This document shows positions 20,067-28,865 of a stretch of DNA of 64,000 nt, piece by piece. Source of the stretch: Bradyrhizobium murdochi (GTDB taxonomy: Bacteria; Pseudomonadota; Alphaproteobacteria; Rhizobiales; Xanthobacteraceae). Location of the stretch: NCBI RefSeq assembly GCF_000472965.1, contig NZ_AXAU01000023.1, forward strand, positions 1-64,000. The letters are read 5' to 3'. The notes beneath the pieces were generated by a model. That model saw only the letters and a list, made by a program, of their open reading frames with translations, was not told where the DNA came from and ran no database searches. Position numbers and translations under genes: made by a program. The first letter of the stretch is position 1, and every line of letters begins with the position of its first letter.

Positions 20067-21034
20067 TCGATCACTCCGAGCTTCGGAAACGCATCGGGGG
20101 CTGCGGCCAGCCGCGCGCGGGCGCGCACGCTGTCGTCGTTCATCTGCCGGATCAACGCGTCGATCGAGTCGAATTTAAGTTCGTCGCGGATGAAGCCGAT
20201 AAAGGCGACATCGAGCACCGCGCCATAGAGGTCGCCCTTGAAATCGAACAGGAACACTTCCAACAGCGGTGCGCCGTTGTCGAAAGTCGGGCGGCGGCCG
20301 AAGCTTGCGACGGCGTCGAAGCGCTCGGCTCCGCGGCCGACCCGCACCGCATAGATGCCGTGTTTCAGGCTGCAATTCTTGTCGAGGCGGATGTTGGCGG
20401 TGGGATATCCGAGATCACGGCCGCGCTTGTCGCCATGGATCACCGCGCCGCTGACGAACCACGGCCCGCCCAGCATGGCGGTGGCTTCGTCGATCTGGCC
20501 CTCCGCCAGCGCCATGCGGATCGCGCTGGAGGACACCGGCCGCTCCTCGATGTCGACATGGGCCTGGACGTCGACCTCGATGCCGAGCCGCGGCCCCTCG
20601 CTGACCAACAGGCTCGGCGAGCCGGCCCGGCCCTTGCCGAAATGAAAGTCGTAGCCGACGGCAATGCCGCTGACGCCGAGCCGCCCGATCAGGTCATGGT
20701 GAATGAAATCTTGCGCCGAGGTTCCGGCGCGGGTCTTGTCGAAGGTCATCACGACCGCGCCGTCAAGCCCCGTTCCGGCCAGCAGCCGCAGCTTGTTGGT
20801 CTCGTCGGAGAGCCGGAACTGGGGGCTGTTCGGGCTGAAAAAGCTGCGCGGATGCGGCTCGAAAGTGACGGCAAAGGCCGGCTTGCCGTGGGCGCGGCCC
20901 ATCCGCAAGGCCGCGTCAATCACGGCCCGGTGGCCAAGATGGACGCCGTCGAAATTGCCCATCGCGACCACCGCCCCGCGGGGGATGTCGGCGGCAGGGG
21001 TGGAGTCTCGGATAACGGTAAAACCAGTTGTCAT
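20063..21034 (-). CDS. ribF: Bifunctional riboflavin kinase / FAD synthetase
   Basis: A 323-residue cytoplasmic enzyme that makes FMN from riboflavin and then FAD. The N-terminal adenylyltransferase domain has AMGNFDGVHLGH (residues 24-35) and the SSSAIRMALAEG segment. The C-terminal kinase domain has GRDLGYPTANI followed by GIYAVRVG. It is divergent from cheY and overlaps the downstream acetyltransferase gene. It supplies cofactor for the flavoprotein encoded at 6276-7844 among others. Confidence 0.95.
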   Translation of the reverse strand: MTTGFTVIRDSTPAADIPRGAVVAMGNFDGVHLGHRAVIDAALRMGRAHGKPAFAVTFEPHPRSFFSPNSPQFRLSDETNKLRLLAGTGLDGAVVMTFDKTRAGTSAQDFIHHDLIGRLGVSGIAVGYDFHFGKGRAGSPSLLVSEGPRLGIEVDVQAHVDIEERPVSSSAIRMALAEGQIDEATAMLGGPWFVSGAVIHGDKRGRDLGYPTANIRLDKNCSLKHGIYAVRVGRGAERFDAVASFGRRPTFDNGAPLLEVFLFDFKGDLYGAVLDVAFIGFIRDELKFDSIDALIRQMNDDSVRARARLAAAPDAFPKLGVID

Positions 21035-21143
21035 TTCAGGGATTCTTGGTCTCGGTGAAGGCGGCCGGACGGTGACGCGGCGCCGCCGTCGAAGTCAAGC
21101 CGGGCGCGGCGGGTCAAAACGGATGCAATCCGGTGTCGTCGGG

Positions 21144-21159
21144 TTAACGGGCTGTTTAA
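21144..21159. promoter_or_regulatory. Closely spaced TTAA pair (N8) upstream of cheY, possible CtrA-like site
   Basis: TTAACGGGCTGTTTAA places two TTAA half-sites 8 bp apart, about 90 bp before the cheY start. The CtrA consensus spacing is 7 bp, so this is off by one and only weakly supported. Confidence 0.25.
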
Positions 21160-21245
21160 CGGCTGATGCTACAGGTGGGGGGAGGACTGCGGGTCCCGCA
21201 GGCCTGTCGATTTTTTGTGGCGTAAAGCGTCGAGTGGGGGGAAAG

Positions 21246-21641
21246 ATGGCGGTTGATTTGTCCATGCCGGTTCTGGTGGTTGATGACTACAGCACCATGA
21301 TCCGCATCATCCGAAATCTTTTGAAGCAGCTCGGCTTCGACAACATCGACGACGCCAGCGACGGCTCGGCCGCGCTGAACAAGATGCGCAGCAAGAAATA
21401 CGGACTGGTGATCTCGGACTGGAACATGGAGCCGATGACCGGCTACGACCTGCTCAAGGAAGTCCGCGCCGACCCCAATCTCGCCACCACCCCCTTCATC
21501 ATGATCACGGCGGAATCCAAGACCGAGAACGTGATCGCCGCCAAGAAGGCCGGCGTGAACAATTACATCGTCAAGCCGTTCAATGCGGCGACGCTGAAGA
21601 CCAAGATCGAAGCGGTCTTCCCGGACATGGCGACGGCGTAA
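21246..21641 (+). CDS. cheY: Single-domain response regulator (CheY type)
   Basis: A 131-residue receiver domain with no output domain. The acidic pocket is Asp13/Asp14 (VVDDYSTM), the phosphorylation site is Asp58 (VISDWNMEP), and Thr88 and Lys110 (YIVKPFN) complete the active site. The sequence DWNMEPMTGYDLL is typical of flagellar CheY. The start at 21246 has GGGGGAAAG before it. It probably controls the flagellar motor switch. No other chemotaxis gene lies in the window, so it is detached from a che cluster here. Confidence 0.88.
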   Translation: MAVDLSMPVLVVDDYSTMIRIIRNLLKQLGFDNIDDASDGSAALNKMRSKKYGLVISDWNMEPMTGYDLLKEVRADPNLATTPFIMITAESKTENVIAAKKAGVNNYIVKPFNAATLKTKIEAVFPDMATA

Positions 21642-21675
21642 GGCGCCTGGTTTCCAGCTCGCTCCAATTCTCGTG

Positions 21676-21698
21676 ATGCCCGGCCCAATCCCGGGCAT
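21676..21698. repeat. Short stem-loop after cheY
   Basis: ATGCCCGG and CCGGGCAT are separated by a short loop, giving an 8-bp stem about 35 bp after the cheY stop. No T-run follows. It resembles the hairpin units of the intergenic repeats elsewhere in the window and might protect the 3' end. Confidence 0.5.
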
Positions 21699-21809
21699 GC
21701 TGCGTTCTCATGAACCCTACCAGGTCTTGCGTTTTCGGATGATGTAAGGCCCATTCCTACTTTGCATGGGGTCGTTTTCGCAATTTTGAGTCCGGGTGCA
21801 GCGATGTAC

Positions 21810-22664
21810 CTACCACCGCAGCTCCCGCATCAGCGCGCGGGGTGGATGTCCGAACAGCTCCTTCACCGAGGCTGGATCGAGCTGGTCGATGCCCTCGAAT
21901 TCTTCCGAATGGATGCCGCGGGTGAGGAAAAGACAATCGATTCCGAAGCCGTGCGCGCCGGTGAGATCGGTCCGCACCGAATCCCCGATGGCTAGCACGC
22001 GGTCGAGCGGTGCCGAATGGCCGCGGCGCTCGGCGGCGAGCGCCATGGCGCGTTCATAAATCGGCCGGTGCGGCTTGCCGTAGAAGATCGCCTCGCCGCC
22101 GAGCTCGCGGTAAAGCTCGGCGATCGCGCCCGCACAATAGATCAACCGGTCGCCGCGTTCGACGACGATGTCGGGATTGGCGCAAATCAGCGGCAGCTTG
22201 TGCTCGCGCGCCTGCAGCAGCATCGCGCGATAGTCTTCCGCCGATTCGGTTTCGTCGTCGAACAGGCCGGTGCAGATGATGTAGTCGGCCTGCTCCAGCG
22301 GCCCCAGCACGGCGTCGAGCCCGCGGTGGATCGAAGAATCACGTTCCGGGCCGACCCAGAATATCTTCTTGCCGGGGTGATCGGCGACGAAGTGCCGGGT
22401 CAGGTCGCCGGAAGAGACAATGGCGTCATAGGTTTCGTCGGCGACGCCGAGCTTGCGTAATTGCCGCTGCACGGAATCGGCGGGCCGCGGCGCGTTGGTG
22501 ATCAGGATGACGGTGCCGCCACGCTGGCGATAGGTGTGCAGCGCTTCGCAGGCTTCGGGGAAGGACTCCAGCCCATTGTGCACCACGCCCCAGATGTCGG
22601 ACAGGATGACCTCGACGCCGTCCACGAGGTCGCGCAGCCGCTCGACGAAGCGCAGTGAGGTCAT
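21810..22664 (-). CDS. HAD-superfamily class IIA hydrolase (TIGR01459-like)
   Basis: A 284-residue phosphatase of the NagD/PGP branch. Motif I is ILSDIWGVVHNG, with the nucleophile Asp and with Trp in place of the usual second Asp position (DxW). The substrate cap follows. Motif II is VILITNAPRP and motif III/IV is IYERAM...VLAIGDSVRTDLTGA. The DIWGVxHNG variant is typical of a mainly alphaproteobacterial subfamily of unknown substrate. It lies 15 bp downstream of the EAL-protein gene on the same strand. Confidence 0.82.
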   Translation of the reverse strand: MTSLRFVERLRDLVDGVEVILSDIWGVVHNGLESFPEACEALHTYRQRGGTVILITNAPRPADSVQRQLRKLGVADETYDAIVSSGDLTRHFVADHPGKKIFWVGPERDSSIHRGLDAVLGPLEQADYIICTGLFDDETESAEDYRAMLLQAREHKLPLICANPDIVVERGDRLIYCAGAIAELYRELGGEAIFYGKPHRPIYERAMALAAERRGHSAPLDRVLAIGDSVRTDLTGAHGFGIDCLFLTRGIHSEEFEGIDQLDPASVKELFGHPPRALMRELRW

Positions 22665-22679
22665 GATGTCGGAAGCCTG

Positions 22680-24140
22680 TTAGCCCGGTCCCGCGGCACG
22701 GCGCGCCAACGCGGCATTGCCGGTCGCGCGCATCGGGGGCTCCGCGGCCTGGCTGGCCATGGGGACGGGGTTGCTGGGGCCATTGGGGCTGCCGGATTCC
22801 TTGTTCGGTGTCGCCCCGCCGGTAGCAGATGCACCCTCGGGCCGCAACGGCCGCGGCGGTGCAAACAGAAAGCCCTGTCCAAACCGCACGTCGTAGTCGA
22901 GCAGGTCAACCACCGCGCGCTCGCCCTCGATCTTCTCGGCGATCAGGTCGATGCCGAAACGGCCGAGCAGGTCGGAAAGATCGGAAGGATGGATGTCCGA
23001 GGTCGAGCTCTGCTTGGGGTCGAGCAGCAATGCCGCGGGCACCTTGATGAAACGGACGCCGCGATCGGCGAGGTCGCGCGGCTCGATCCGCAAGTCGGTG
23101 ACGTGGTCGATCGAGAAGCGGTAACCACGCTGCGACAGCGCGGCGAGATTCTCGATTTCGGTCGGGCGGAGATTGCGGAACGTCGCCTGCTTGAATTCGA
23201 GCACGAAGGAGGGCGCCAGCGCCCGATTGGCCTCGAGGAAGTCGAGGCATTGCGCGAAATTGGCGGCATTGCCGAGCGTCGCCGCCGAGACATTGCAGAA
23301 CACGCCGACATCCTTGTTGCGCACCATCAGGCGGCGCAACACCTGGATACAGCGCAACATCACCATGTGATCGATTTTGCCGATCAGCCCGCCGGCCTCG
23401 GCGATGGGAATGAAATCATCGGCGGCGAGGATCTGATCCCTGTCGTCGCGCAGCCGCGTCACCGCCTCGTAGAAGCGCACCTTGCGCTGTGGCAGCGTCA
23501 CCATCGGTTGCAGATAGATGTCGAGCCGGTTTTCCTCGACGGCGTTTTTCACCGCGGCAAGCAGTTGCGGCTGGTTGCGCGAGGGCGACGCGGCTTCCGC
23601 GGCAATTGCTGCCGCTGCCGGCCTTGCGGCAGCAGCCGGTGCGGGCCTGGCGACGATCGGCGCGGCTTGCTCCGCGGCGACCGCCGGTTCGCTCGGAGGT
23701 TCCGGATCCGGCCGGCTTGCCGCGGCCGCCGCACCTTGGGCCAATAGGTCCTCATGGCCCGCCACCGAGACGGCGAGTTGCTTGACCAGGACGCCGAGCT
23801 CGTTGATTTCGCCGACCACCGCCTGGATGCGGTCGGAGCTTGCGGAGTTCGCCGAGACCAGGCGGCTCTCGACGGCGGCGAGCCGGCGGCCGAATTCGGC
23901 GACCTGACGGGCGAGGTCGGCGGTGCCACGGGAAAGATCGGCGATCTGGCCGCCGACGTCGGAGCGGTCGCGCAGCCGCATCGACACGGCGTTGTAAAGG
24001 ATCAGGAAGGTCAGCGCGGTGAGCGCCACGATCGCGGATTCGGTGCCGTTGAAGCCCGCCACCGTATGCAGGACGAGGCCGAGCGAGGCTGCAACCAGCA
24101 CCATGCAGATGGCGATGAAAATCGTCGAAATGCGAATCAT
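22680..24140 (-). CDS. Membrane protein with degenerate EAL (c-di-GMP) domain
   Basis: A 486-residue protein. Two hydrophobic helices occupy residues 4-22 and 34-52, a coiled-coil-like region runs to about 135, and an Ala/Pro-rich linker follows. The EAL domain starts near residue 205. Glu225 (FYEAVTRL), Asn283 (FCNVS), Glu315, Asp345 and Lys366 (IKVP) are kept. The second Asp of the DDFGTG signature is His346 (SIDHVTDL) and IKID reads IKVP. Phosphodiesterase activity is therefore doubtful, and a c-di-GMP-binding or scaffold role is more likely. The start at 24140 (MIRISTIFIAIC) was chosen because upstream in-frame sequence is not protein-like. Confidence 0.8.
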   Translation of the reverse strand: MIRISTIFIAICMVLVAASLGLVLHTVAGFNGTESAIVALTALTFLILYNAVSMRLRDRSDVGGQIADLSRGTADLARQVAEFGRRLAAVESRLVSANSASSDRIQAVVGEINELGVLVKQLAVSVAGHEDLLAQGAAAAASRPDPEPPSEPAVAAEQAAPIVARPAPAAAARPAAAAIAAEAASPSRNQPQLLAAVKNAVEENRLDIYLQPMVTLPQRKVRFYEAVTRLRDDRDQILAADDFIPIAEAGGLIGKIDHMVMLRCIQVLRRLMVRNKDVGVFCNVSAATLGNAANFAQCLDFLEANRALAPSFVLEFKQATFRNLRPTEIENLAALSQRGYRFSIDHVTDLRIEPRDLADRGVRFIKVPAALLLDPKQSSTSDIHPSDLSDLLGRFGIDLIAEKIEGERAVVDLLDYDVRFGQGFLFAPPRPLRPEGASATGGATPNKESGSPNGPSNPVPMASQAAEPPMRATGNAALARRAAGPG

Positions 24141-24329
24141 GTCGCGCGCTACGCCTTGAGGTCCGAACTGTGCTCCCCCGGGAAAACACGGAAATTTCAG
24201 GCATCGTCTGACTTGCGCTTTCCCCGGCGGCGCAACCTTAGCATCAATGTTGATTCGCAGAGCTAGTGTTATTTGAACACGGTCGGAATCTGCGATCAAA
24301 GCGGTGCAATAGCCAGCGCCGTTGCGCCG

Positions 24330-24911
24330 TCAAACGTCCGAGTGCCGCGCATGCCATCGCCGTCGCGTTGCCGCCAGGCCTAGTAATGTCGCCATCAGGA
24401 TTAGACCGGCCTGCAGATGCCTGGTGTCCCTTCCTGGGGATCGGCGCCGAGCACGGCTGCGCGTGGGAGCTGCCGAGGGTGCCTGCAGAATTGACCTGGC
24501 GGTGTCCCGCGTCGCTTCGATCTGGTCCGGTTCAATCGGACTGGCCTTGATCGCCACGCGCAGGCGGCTTGTAAGCGACGGAAACTGCGGCGGCCTTTGT
24601 CTGAGTTTGGCGGCGGCGAGCCCGGCGCAAATCGCGGCGATTATCGCGAGCAATGCGCCGATCGCGCCGAAGGCCCAAAACGGCCCGTAATGGATCTCGA
24701 TCCAGCGAAACAGCGCGGTCATGCCGACCAGGCAGGCGGCGATCAGGAAAATGCCCGCTGCCGCGAACAGGCCTGCGGCGATCGCATAGGAAGTCATCGT
24801 TCCGGTCGCCTGATGGGTCCGATCGCGCAAATACGACCGCGTCGCCAGCTTGACCTGATTCAGCTTCAGTCCGATCGCGGCGCGCAGCAAGCCGCTCGAA
24901 GGCGCGAGCAT
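24330..24911 (-). CDS. Two-helix membrane protein (phage-holin-superfamily / DUF1469-like)
   Basis: A 193-residue protein. Two transmembrane helices (SYAIAAGLFAAAGIFLIAAC and AFGAIGALLAIIAAICAGLA) sit in the middle, with a charged C-terminal region and a short final hydrophobic stretch (AGLILMATLLGLAA). The arrangement fits the actinobacterial/proteobacterial holin-like membrane proteins that are chromosomal and not lytic. No phage genes are nearby. Function is unknown. Confidence 0.6.
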   Translation of the reverse strand: MLAPSSGLLRAAIGLKLNQVKLATRSYLRDRTHQATGTMTSYAIAAGLFAAAGIFLIAACLVGMTALFRWIEIHYGPFWAFGAIGALLAIIAAICAGLAAAKLRQRPPQFPSLTSRLRVAIKASPIEPDQIEATRDTARSILQAPSAAPTRSRARRRSPGRDTRHLQAGLILMATLLGLAATRRRWHARHSDV

Positions 24912-25012
24912 TTCCGCAACCCTCCGCCGGCGGAGGCAGGATCGCCTCCGCCAAACGTAATGAACGCGGGGTCGTTTCGAATGTTCCTGCCGGTCGGAGC
25001 CGATGCTGGCGC

Positions 25013-26359
25013 TTACGCCGTCGCTCGGATCACCTTGGCGACCTTGTCCATAATCTCGCCGATCTGGTCTTCGCTAATGATCAGGGGCGGCGTCAGCGCC
25101 AGCGTATCGCCGGCCACCCGCAGCATCAGGTCATTGTCGTGGAAGGCGCTGTTGAGCCCTGCAAAGCCGCGCTTGCCCGGCGCATCCGCAACCGGTGCGA
25201 GATCGATGCCGGCGGTCAGGCCGACGGTGCGGATATCCACGACGCCCGGCTCGTTGCGCAGCGACATCACGGCGTCGGCGAATTTCGGCTCGAGCTCACG
25301 CGCGCGCTCGAACAGCTTTTCGTCGCGATAGATGTCGAGCGTGGCAAGAGCCGCGGCGCAGGCCAGCGGGTGCGCGGAATAGGTGTAGCCATGGGCCAGC
25401 TCGGTCACATGTTCCGGGCCGCTCATGAAGGCGTCATGGATGGTGTCGCGCACCAGCACGCCGCCCATCGGCGCGGCGCCATTGGTGACACCCTTGGCGA
25501 AGGTCAGCATGTCGGGCACCACGCCATAGCGTTCGGCGGCAAAGGCAAAGCCGAGCCGACCATAGCCGGTGATGACCTCGTCGAAGATCAGCAAGATGCC
25601 GTGCTTCTGGGTGATCTCGCGCAGCCGCTTGAGATAGCCCTTCGGCGCCGGCAGCACGCCGGTCGATCCGGCCATCGGCTCGACGATCACCGCGGCGATG
25701 GTGTTGGCGCCATGCAGGTTGACAAGCCGCTCGAGTTCATCGGCGAAATGCGCGCCATATTCCGGCTCGCCCTTGCTGAACGCCTGCTTCTCGCGGTCAT
25801 AGGTCGCCGGCAGATGGTCGACGCCGGTCAGCAGCGAGCCGAACAGTTTTCGGTTGCCGACGATGCCGCCGACGGCGGTGCCGCCGAAGCCGACGCCGTG
25901 ATAGCCGCGCTCGCGGCCGATCAGGCGGATGCGGCTGCCCTGGCCGTTGATCTGGTGATAGGCCAACGCGATCTTGAGCGCGGTGTCGGCCGCTTCCGAG
26001 CCGGAGTTGCAGAAGAACACGTGGTCGAGCCCATCGGGCGCCAGCTCGGCGATGCGGCTCGCAAGTTCGAAGGCCTGCGGGATGCCGAACTGGAACGGCG
26101 GCGCGTAATCCAGCGCCTCGGCCTGCTTGACGATCGCCGACGAAATCTCGGTGCGGCCGTGTCCGGCATTGGTGCACCACATGCCCGAGGCACCGTCGAT
26201 GATCTTGCGGCCGTCGACGGTGAAGTAATGCATGTCTTTCGCGCCGGCGAGCAGCCGCGGGTTCTTCTTGAACGCCCGGTTCGCGGTGAACGGCATCCAG
26301 TGCGCAGCGAGATCGTTTGGAACGTTGACGGGGGTGGGGCGGGGGCTCTTGTCCAGCAT
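25013..26359 (-). CDS. Omega-amino acid:pyruvate aminotransferase (class III, PLP)
   Basis: A 448-residue fold-type I PLP enzyme. DGASGMWCTNAGHGR near the N-terminus, FCNSGSEAADTALKIA (phosphate loop), LIFDEVITGYGRLG (PLP-binding Asp) and LTFAKGVTNGAAPMGG (Schiff-base Lys) are all present. The sequence closely resembles beta-alanine/omega-amino acid:pyruvate transaminases. It moves an amino group from beta-alanine or another terminal amine to pyruvate. It follows prmB after 104 bp. The exact donor is not readable from sequence. Confidence 0.88.
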   Translation of the reverse strand: MLDKSPRPTPVNVPNDLAAHWMPFTANRAFKKNPRLLAGAKDMHYFTVDGRKIIDGASGMWCTNAGHGRTEISSAIVKQAEALDYAPPFQFGIPQAFELASRIAELAPDGLDHVFFCNSGSEAADTALKIALAYHQINGQGSRIRLIGRERGYHGVGFGGTAVGGIVGNRKLFGSLLTGVDHLPATYDREKQAFSKGEPEYGAHFADELERLVNLHGANTIAAVIVEPMAGSTGVLPAPKGYLKRLREITQKHGILLIFDEVITGYGRLGFAFAAERYGVVPDMLTFAKGVTNGAAPMGGVLVRDTIHDAFMSGPEHVTELAHGYTYSAHPLACAAALATLDIYRDEKLFERARELEPKFADAVMSLRNEPGVVDIRTVGLTAGIDLAPVADAPGKRGFAGLNSAFHDNDLMLRVAGDTLALTPPLIISEDQIGEIMDKVAKVIRATA

Positions 26360-26463
26360 GGGCGGCCTCTTCAGCTTGAACGTCGGATTTGCCCCAAGGT
26401 ATCAGTTTCGTCGCGACACGGGAACGCCACCACGACGTGATATTTTTCGCGTAATCGGACAGT

Positions 26464-27429
26464 TCAGAGATCGGCCGCCGCGATCCAGAATACTTCGCCC
26501 TCGGAATCCTCGGTGTCGAGCCAGAGCAGCGGCAGTTGCGGATAGGCGGCTTCCAGTTGCGGGCGGCAGCGGCCGATCTCGCATAACAGTCCGCCCTGCG
26601 GCGTCAGGTGCGCGGCCGCCTCGTCGAGGATGCGCCTGACAATGTCCAGCCCATCGAAGCCGCCATCGAAGGCGAGTTTCGGTTCGGCACGGCATTCGCG
26701 CGGCAGGCCGGCCATGCCCTCCGCGTCGACATAAGGCGGATTGGAAATGATGAGGTCGTAGCGCTTATCCCCCAGCGGCTTGAACAGATCGCCGCGGTAC
26801 AGCGTGAGCCTGTCCTGAAGCCCGTAGTCGCCGACATTGCGCGCGGCGACTTCGAGCGCATCCTTGGAGATATCCACGGCGTCGATCGCCGCATTCGGAA
26901 AGTTCCGGCTGGCCAGGATGGCGAGGCAGCCCGAGCCGGTGCAGAGATCGAGCACGCTTTCCACCGTGTCAGGATCCGAGATCAGCGAGCCCGCCTCGTC
27001 ATCGCCGTCGCGGCCGAAGTGCTGGTCCAGCAATTCGCCGATGAAGGAACGCGGCACGATGGTCCGCTCGTCGACGTAAAAGGGCAGGCCGCGCATGTAG
27101 ATTTTGTTGACGAGATAGGCGGCGGGCTTTCGCGTGGTGACGCGGCGCGCGACCAGATCGAGGATCTTCTTGCCTTCGGCGGCGGTGACGCGCGCGGTCG
27201 CGAACGTCTCGAACTGGTCGGCGTGCAGATGCAGCGCTTCACAGACCAGGAATGCGGCTTCGGCAAGCGGATCGGTGGTGCCGTGCGCAAACACCAGTTT
27301 GGCCTCGACGAAGCGGCTGACGGCATAGCGGGCGAAATCAAGCAGCGTCAGCAATTCTCCCGCGCCGACCTTGGGAAGTTTTGGTGTGGTTCGGCCGCGC
27401 TTCGCCGCCGGCTTCGTGCGCTTGGCCAT
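26464..27429 (-). CDS. prmB: Ribosomal protein L3 glutamine N5-methyltransferase (HemK family)
   Basis: A 321-residue methyltransferase. The HemK catalytic motif NPPY appears in LIISNPPYVDAEGM, and the SAM loop is VLDLCTGSGCLAI. The preceding segment AAYLVNKIYMRGLPFYVDER and IVPRSFIGELL is characteristic of the L3-specific PrmB branch rather than PrmC. It modifies a glutamine in ribosomal protein L3. Its ATG overlaps the moaE stop (ATGA). Confidence 0.9.
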   Translation of the reverse strand: MAKRTKPAAKRGRTTPKLPKVGAGELLTLLDFARYAVSRFVEAKLVFAHGTTDPLAEAAFLVCEALHLHADQFETFATARVTAAEGKKILDLVARRVTTRKPAAYLVNKIYMRGLPFYVDERTIVPRSFIGELLDQHFGRDGDDEAGSLISDPDTVESVLDLCTGSGCLAILASRNFPNAAIDAVDISKDALEVAARNVGDYGLQDRLTLYRGDLFKPLGDKRYDLIISNPPYVDAEGMAGLPRECRAEPKLAFDGGFDGLDIVRRILDEAAAHLTPQGGLLCEIGRCRPQLEAAYPQLPLLWLDTEDSEGEVFWIAAADL

Positions 27430-27896
27430 CAGGACTTGGTCCAGCGCGCGGCGGCGGCGTCGTCATGATCGCGCGCTTCGATCCAGCTTGTGCCTTTTTC
27501 GCTTTCCTCGCGCTTCCAGAACGGCGCGTTGGTCTTCAGATAATCCATCAGGAATTCCACCGCTTCGAAGGCCGCCTGGCGATGCGGCGAGGCGGTTACC
27601 ACGAGCACGATGTTCTCGCCCGGCGCGATGCGGCCGAACCGGTGAATGATGGTGAGGCCCTGCAACGGCCAGCGCGACAGCGCCTCGTCGGCGTGGCGCC
27701 CGATCTCGGCTTCGGCCATCCCGGGATAATGCTCGAGCGTCAGGGCTGCGATCGGCTCGCCGTTCTCGCTGCCACGGCAGATGCCGCTGAACGTGACGAC
27801 GGCGCCGATATCGGTGCGGCCTCTGGTGAGCGCCGCGATCTCCTGCGCAGCGTCGAAATTCGCTTCCTGGATGCGAATGGTCGCGGTGACGGACAT
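27429..27896 (-). CDS. moaE: Molybdopterin synthase catalytic subunit
   Basis: A 155-residue MoaE protein. VVTFSGICRGSENGEPIAAL, LEHYPGMAE, HRFGRIAPGENIVLVVTAS and FLMDYLKTNAPFWKRE are the conserved blocks, including the active-site lysines near the last two. It inserts sulfur from thiocarboxylated MoaD into precursor Z to form molybdopterin. The moaD gene lies 6 bp upstream. The last 15 residues are a variable tail. Confidence 0.95.
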   Translation of the reverse strand: MSVTATIRIQEANFDAAQEIAALTRGRTDIGAVVTFSGICRGSENGEPIAALTLEHYPGMAEAEIGRHADEALSRWPLQGLTIIHRFGRIAPGENIVLVVTASPHRQAAFEAVEFLMDYLKTNAPFWKREESEKGTSWIEARDHDDAAAARWTKS

Positions 27897-27902
27897 AGTA
27901 GG

Positions 27903-28154
27903 TCAGCCGCCGGTCATCGGTGGGAAGAACGCAATCTCGCGTGCGCCTGATATCACTGCATCGGGCTTGACATGGGCCTGGTCGATCGCAGCCCGGATCA
28001 CCTTCGGCTTTTCGAAGGCATGGGCGTACGTCTCGCCGCGGCTGGAAAGCCAGCCGATCAGATCGCTCACCGTGCGCACGTCGGCCGGCGGCTCGACGGT
28101 TTCTTCCGCCACACCGACCCGCTCACGCACCCAGGCGAAATATTTGACCCTCAT
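27903..28154 (-). CDS. moaD: Molybdopterin synthase sulfur-carrier subunit
   Basis: An 83-residue ubiquitin-fold protein ending in the diagnostic Gly-Gly (FFPPMTGG), which is adenylated and then thiocarboxylated. The core MRVKYFAWVRERVGVAEETV is typical. It overlaps the pgsA stop by 4 bp and is followed by its partner moaE. Confidence 0.94.
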   Translation of the reverse strand: MRVKYFAWVRERVGVAEETVEPPADVRTVSDLIGWLSSRGETYAHAFEKPKVIRAAIDQAHVKPDAVISGAREIAFFPPMTGG

Positions 28155-28765
28155 CCCTCATCCTCCTTGATGAGGTGATGGATGCCGGCGCGGAAATAGT
28201 CCCAGCCGGTGTAGATCGTGAAGAGCGCCGACATCCACAACAGGACGATCCCGATCAGCGTGGTCGCAGGCAGGAGCTGCTCGCCCGCCTCGCCCGCGAT
28301 CAGGAAACCGATCGCGACCAACTGGATCGTGGTCTTCCATTTGGCCAGCTTGGTCACGGGTACGCTGACCCGCAACGCCGCGAGATATTCCCTTAAGCCC
28401 GAGACCAGGATCTCGCGGCACAGGATCACGATGGCGGCCCACAGGGTCCAGCCATGGATGCTGCTGTCGGCTGCCAGCATCAAGAGGCAGGACGCTACCA
28501 GGAGCTTGTCGGCGATCGGGTCGAGCATCCGGCCAAAGGCGGATTGCTGGTCCCAAATTCGCGCATAGTAGCCATCGAGGTAATCAGTCACGGCGGCGGC
28601 GAGGAAGACCGCCAGCGCTACCCAGCGTAGCCAGAGCGGGCCGTCCTGGATGGATTGGGCGAAAACGCAGCCGACTACCACCGGAATGGCGGCAATACGG
28701 GCGTAGGTTAGAATATTCGGCAGGGACAGGGTCTTGGCCTGTCCCCTAGTTGTCGCGATGTTCAT
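28151..28765 (-). CDS. pgsA: CDP-diacylglycerol-glycerol-3-phosphate 3-phosphatidyltransferase
   Basis: A 204-residue integral membrane enzyme that makes phosphatidylglycerol phosphate. The CDP-alcohol phosphatidyltransferase motif is seen as TDYLDGYYAR, QSAFGRMLDPIADKL, containing D-G-x2-A-R-x8-G-x3-D-x3-D. Several hydrophobic helices flank it. The start was set at the ATG giving MNIATTRGQ; a TTG four codons earlier is also in frame. It lies between uvrC and moaD, a gene order conserved in many alphaproteobacteria. Confidence 0.93.
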   Translation of the reverse strand: MNIATTRGQAKTLSLPNILTYARIAAIPVVVGCVFAQSIQDGPLWLRWVALAVFLAAAVTDYLDGYYARIWDQQSAFGRMLDPIADKLLVASCLLMLAADSSIHGWTLWAAIVILCREILVSGLREYLAALRVSVPVTKLAKWKTTIQLVAIGFLIAGEAGEQLLPATTLIGIVLLWMSALFTIYTGWDYFRAGIHHLIKEDEG

Positions 28766-28865
28766 CCGTCTTACCAATACCGCTGGAGCGTGAAGGTCAA
28801 CCGTGCGGATTTAGATCATCTGTCGCAGGCGACGCCCAAATGACATGCCTCGACGCGAAGTCCCC

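Noticed and set aside
24330..24911. Holin-like protein as evidence of a prophage
   Set aside because: Neighbours are chromosomal housekeeping genes and no other phage gene is present; this family is common outside phages.
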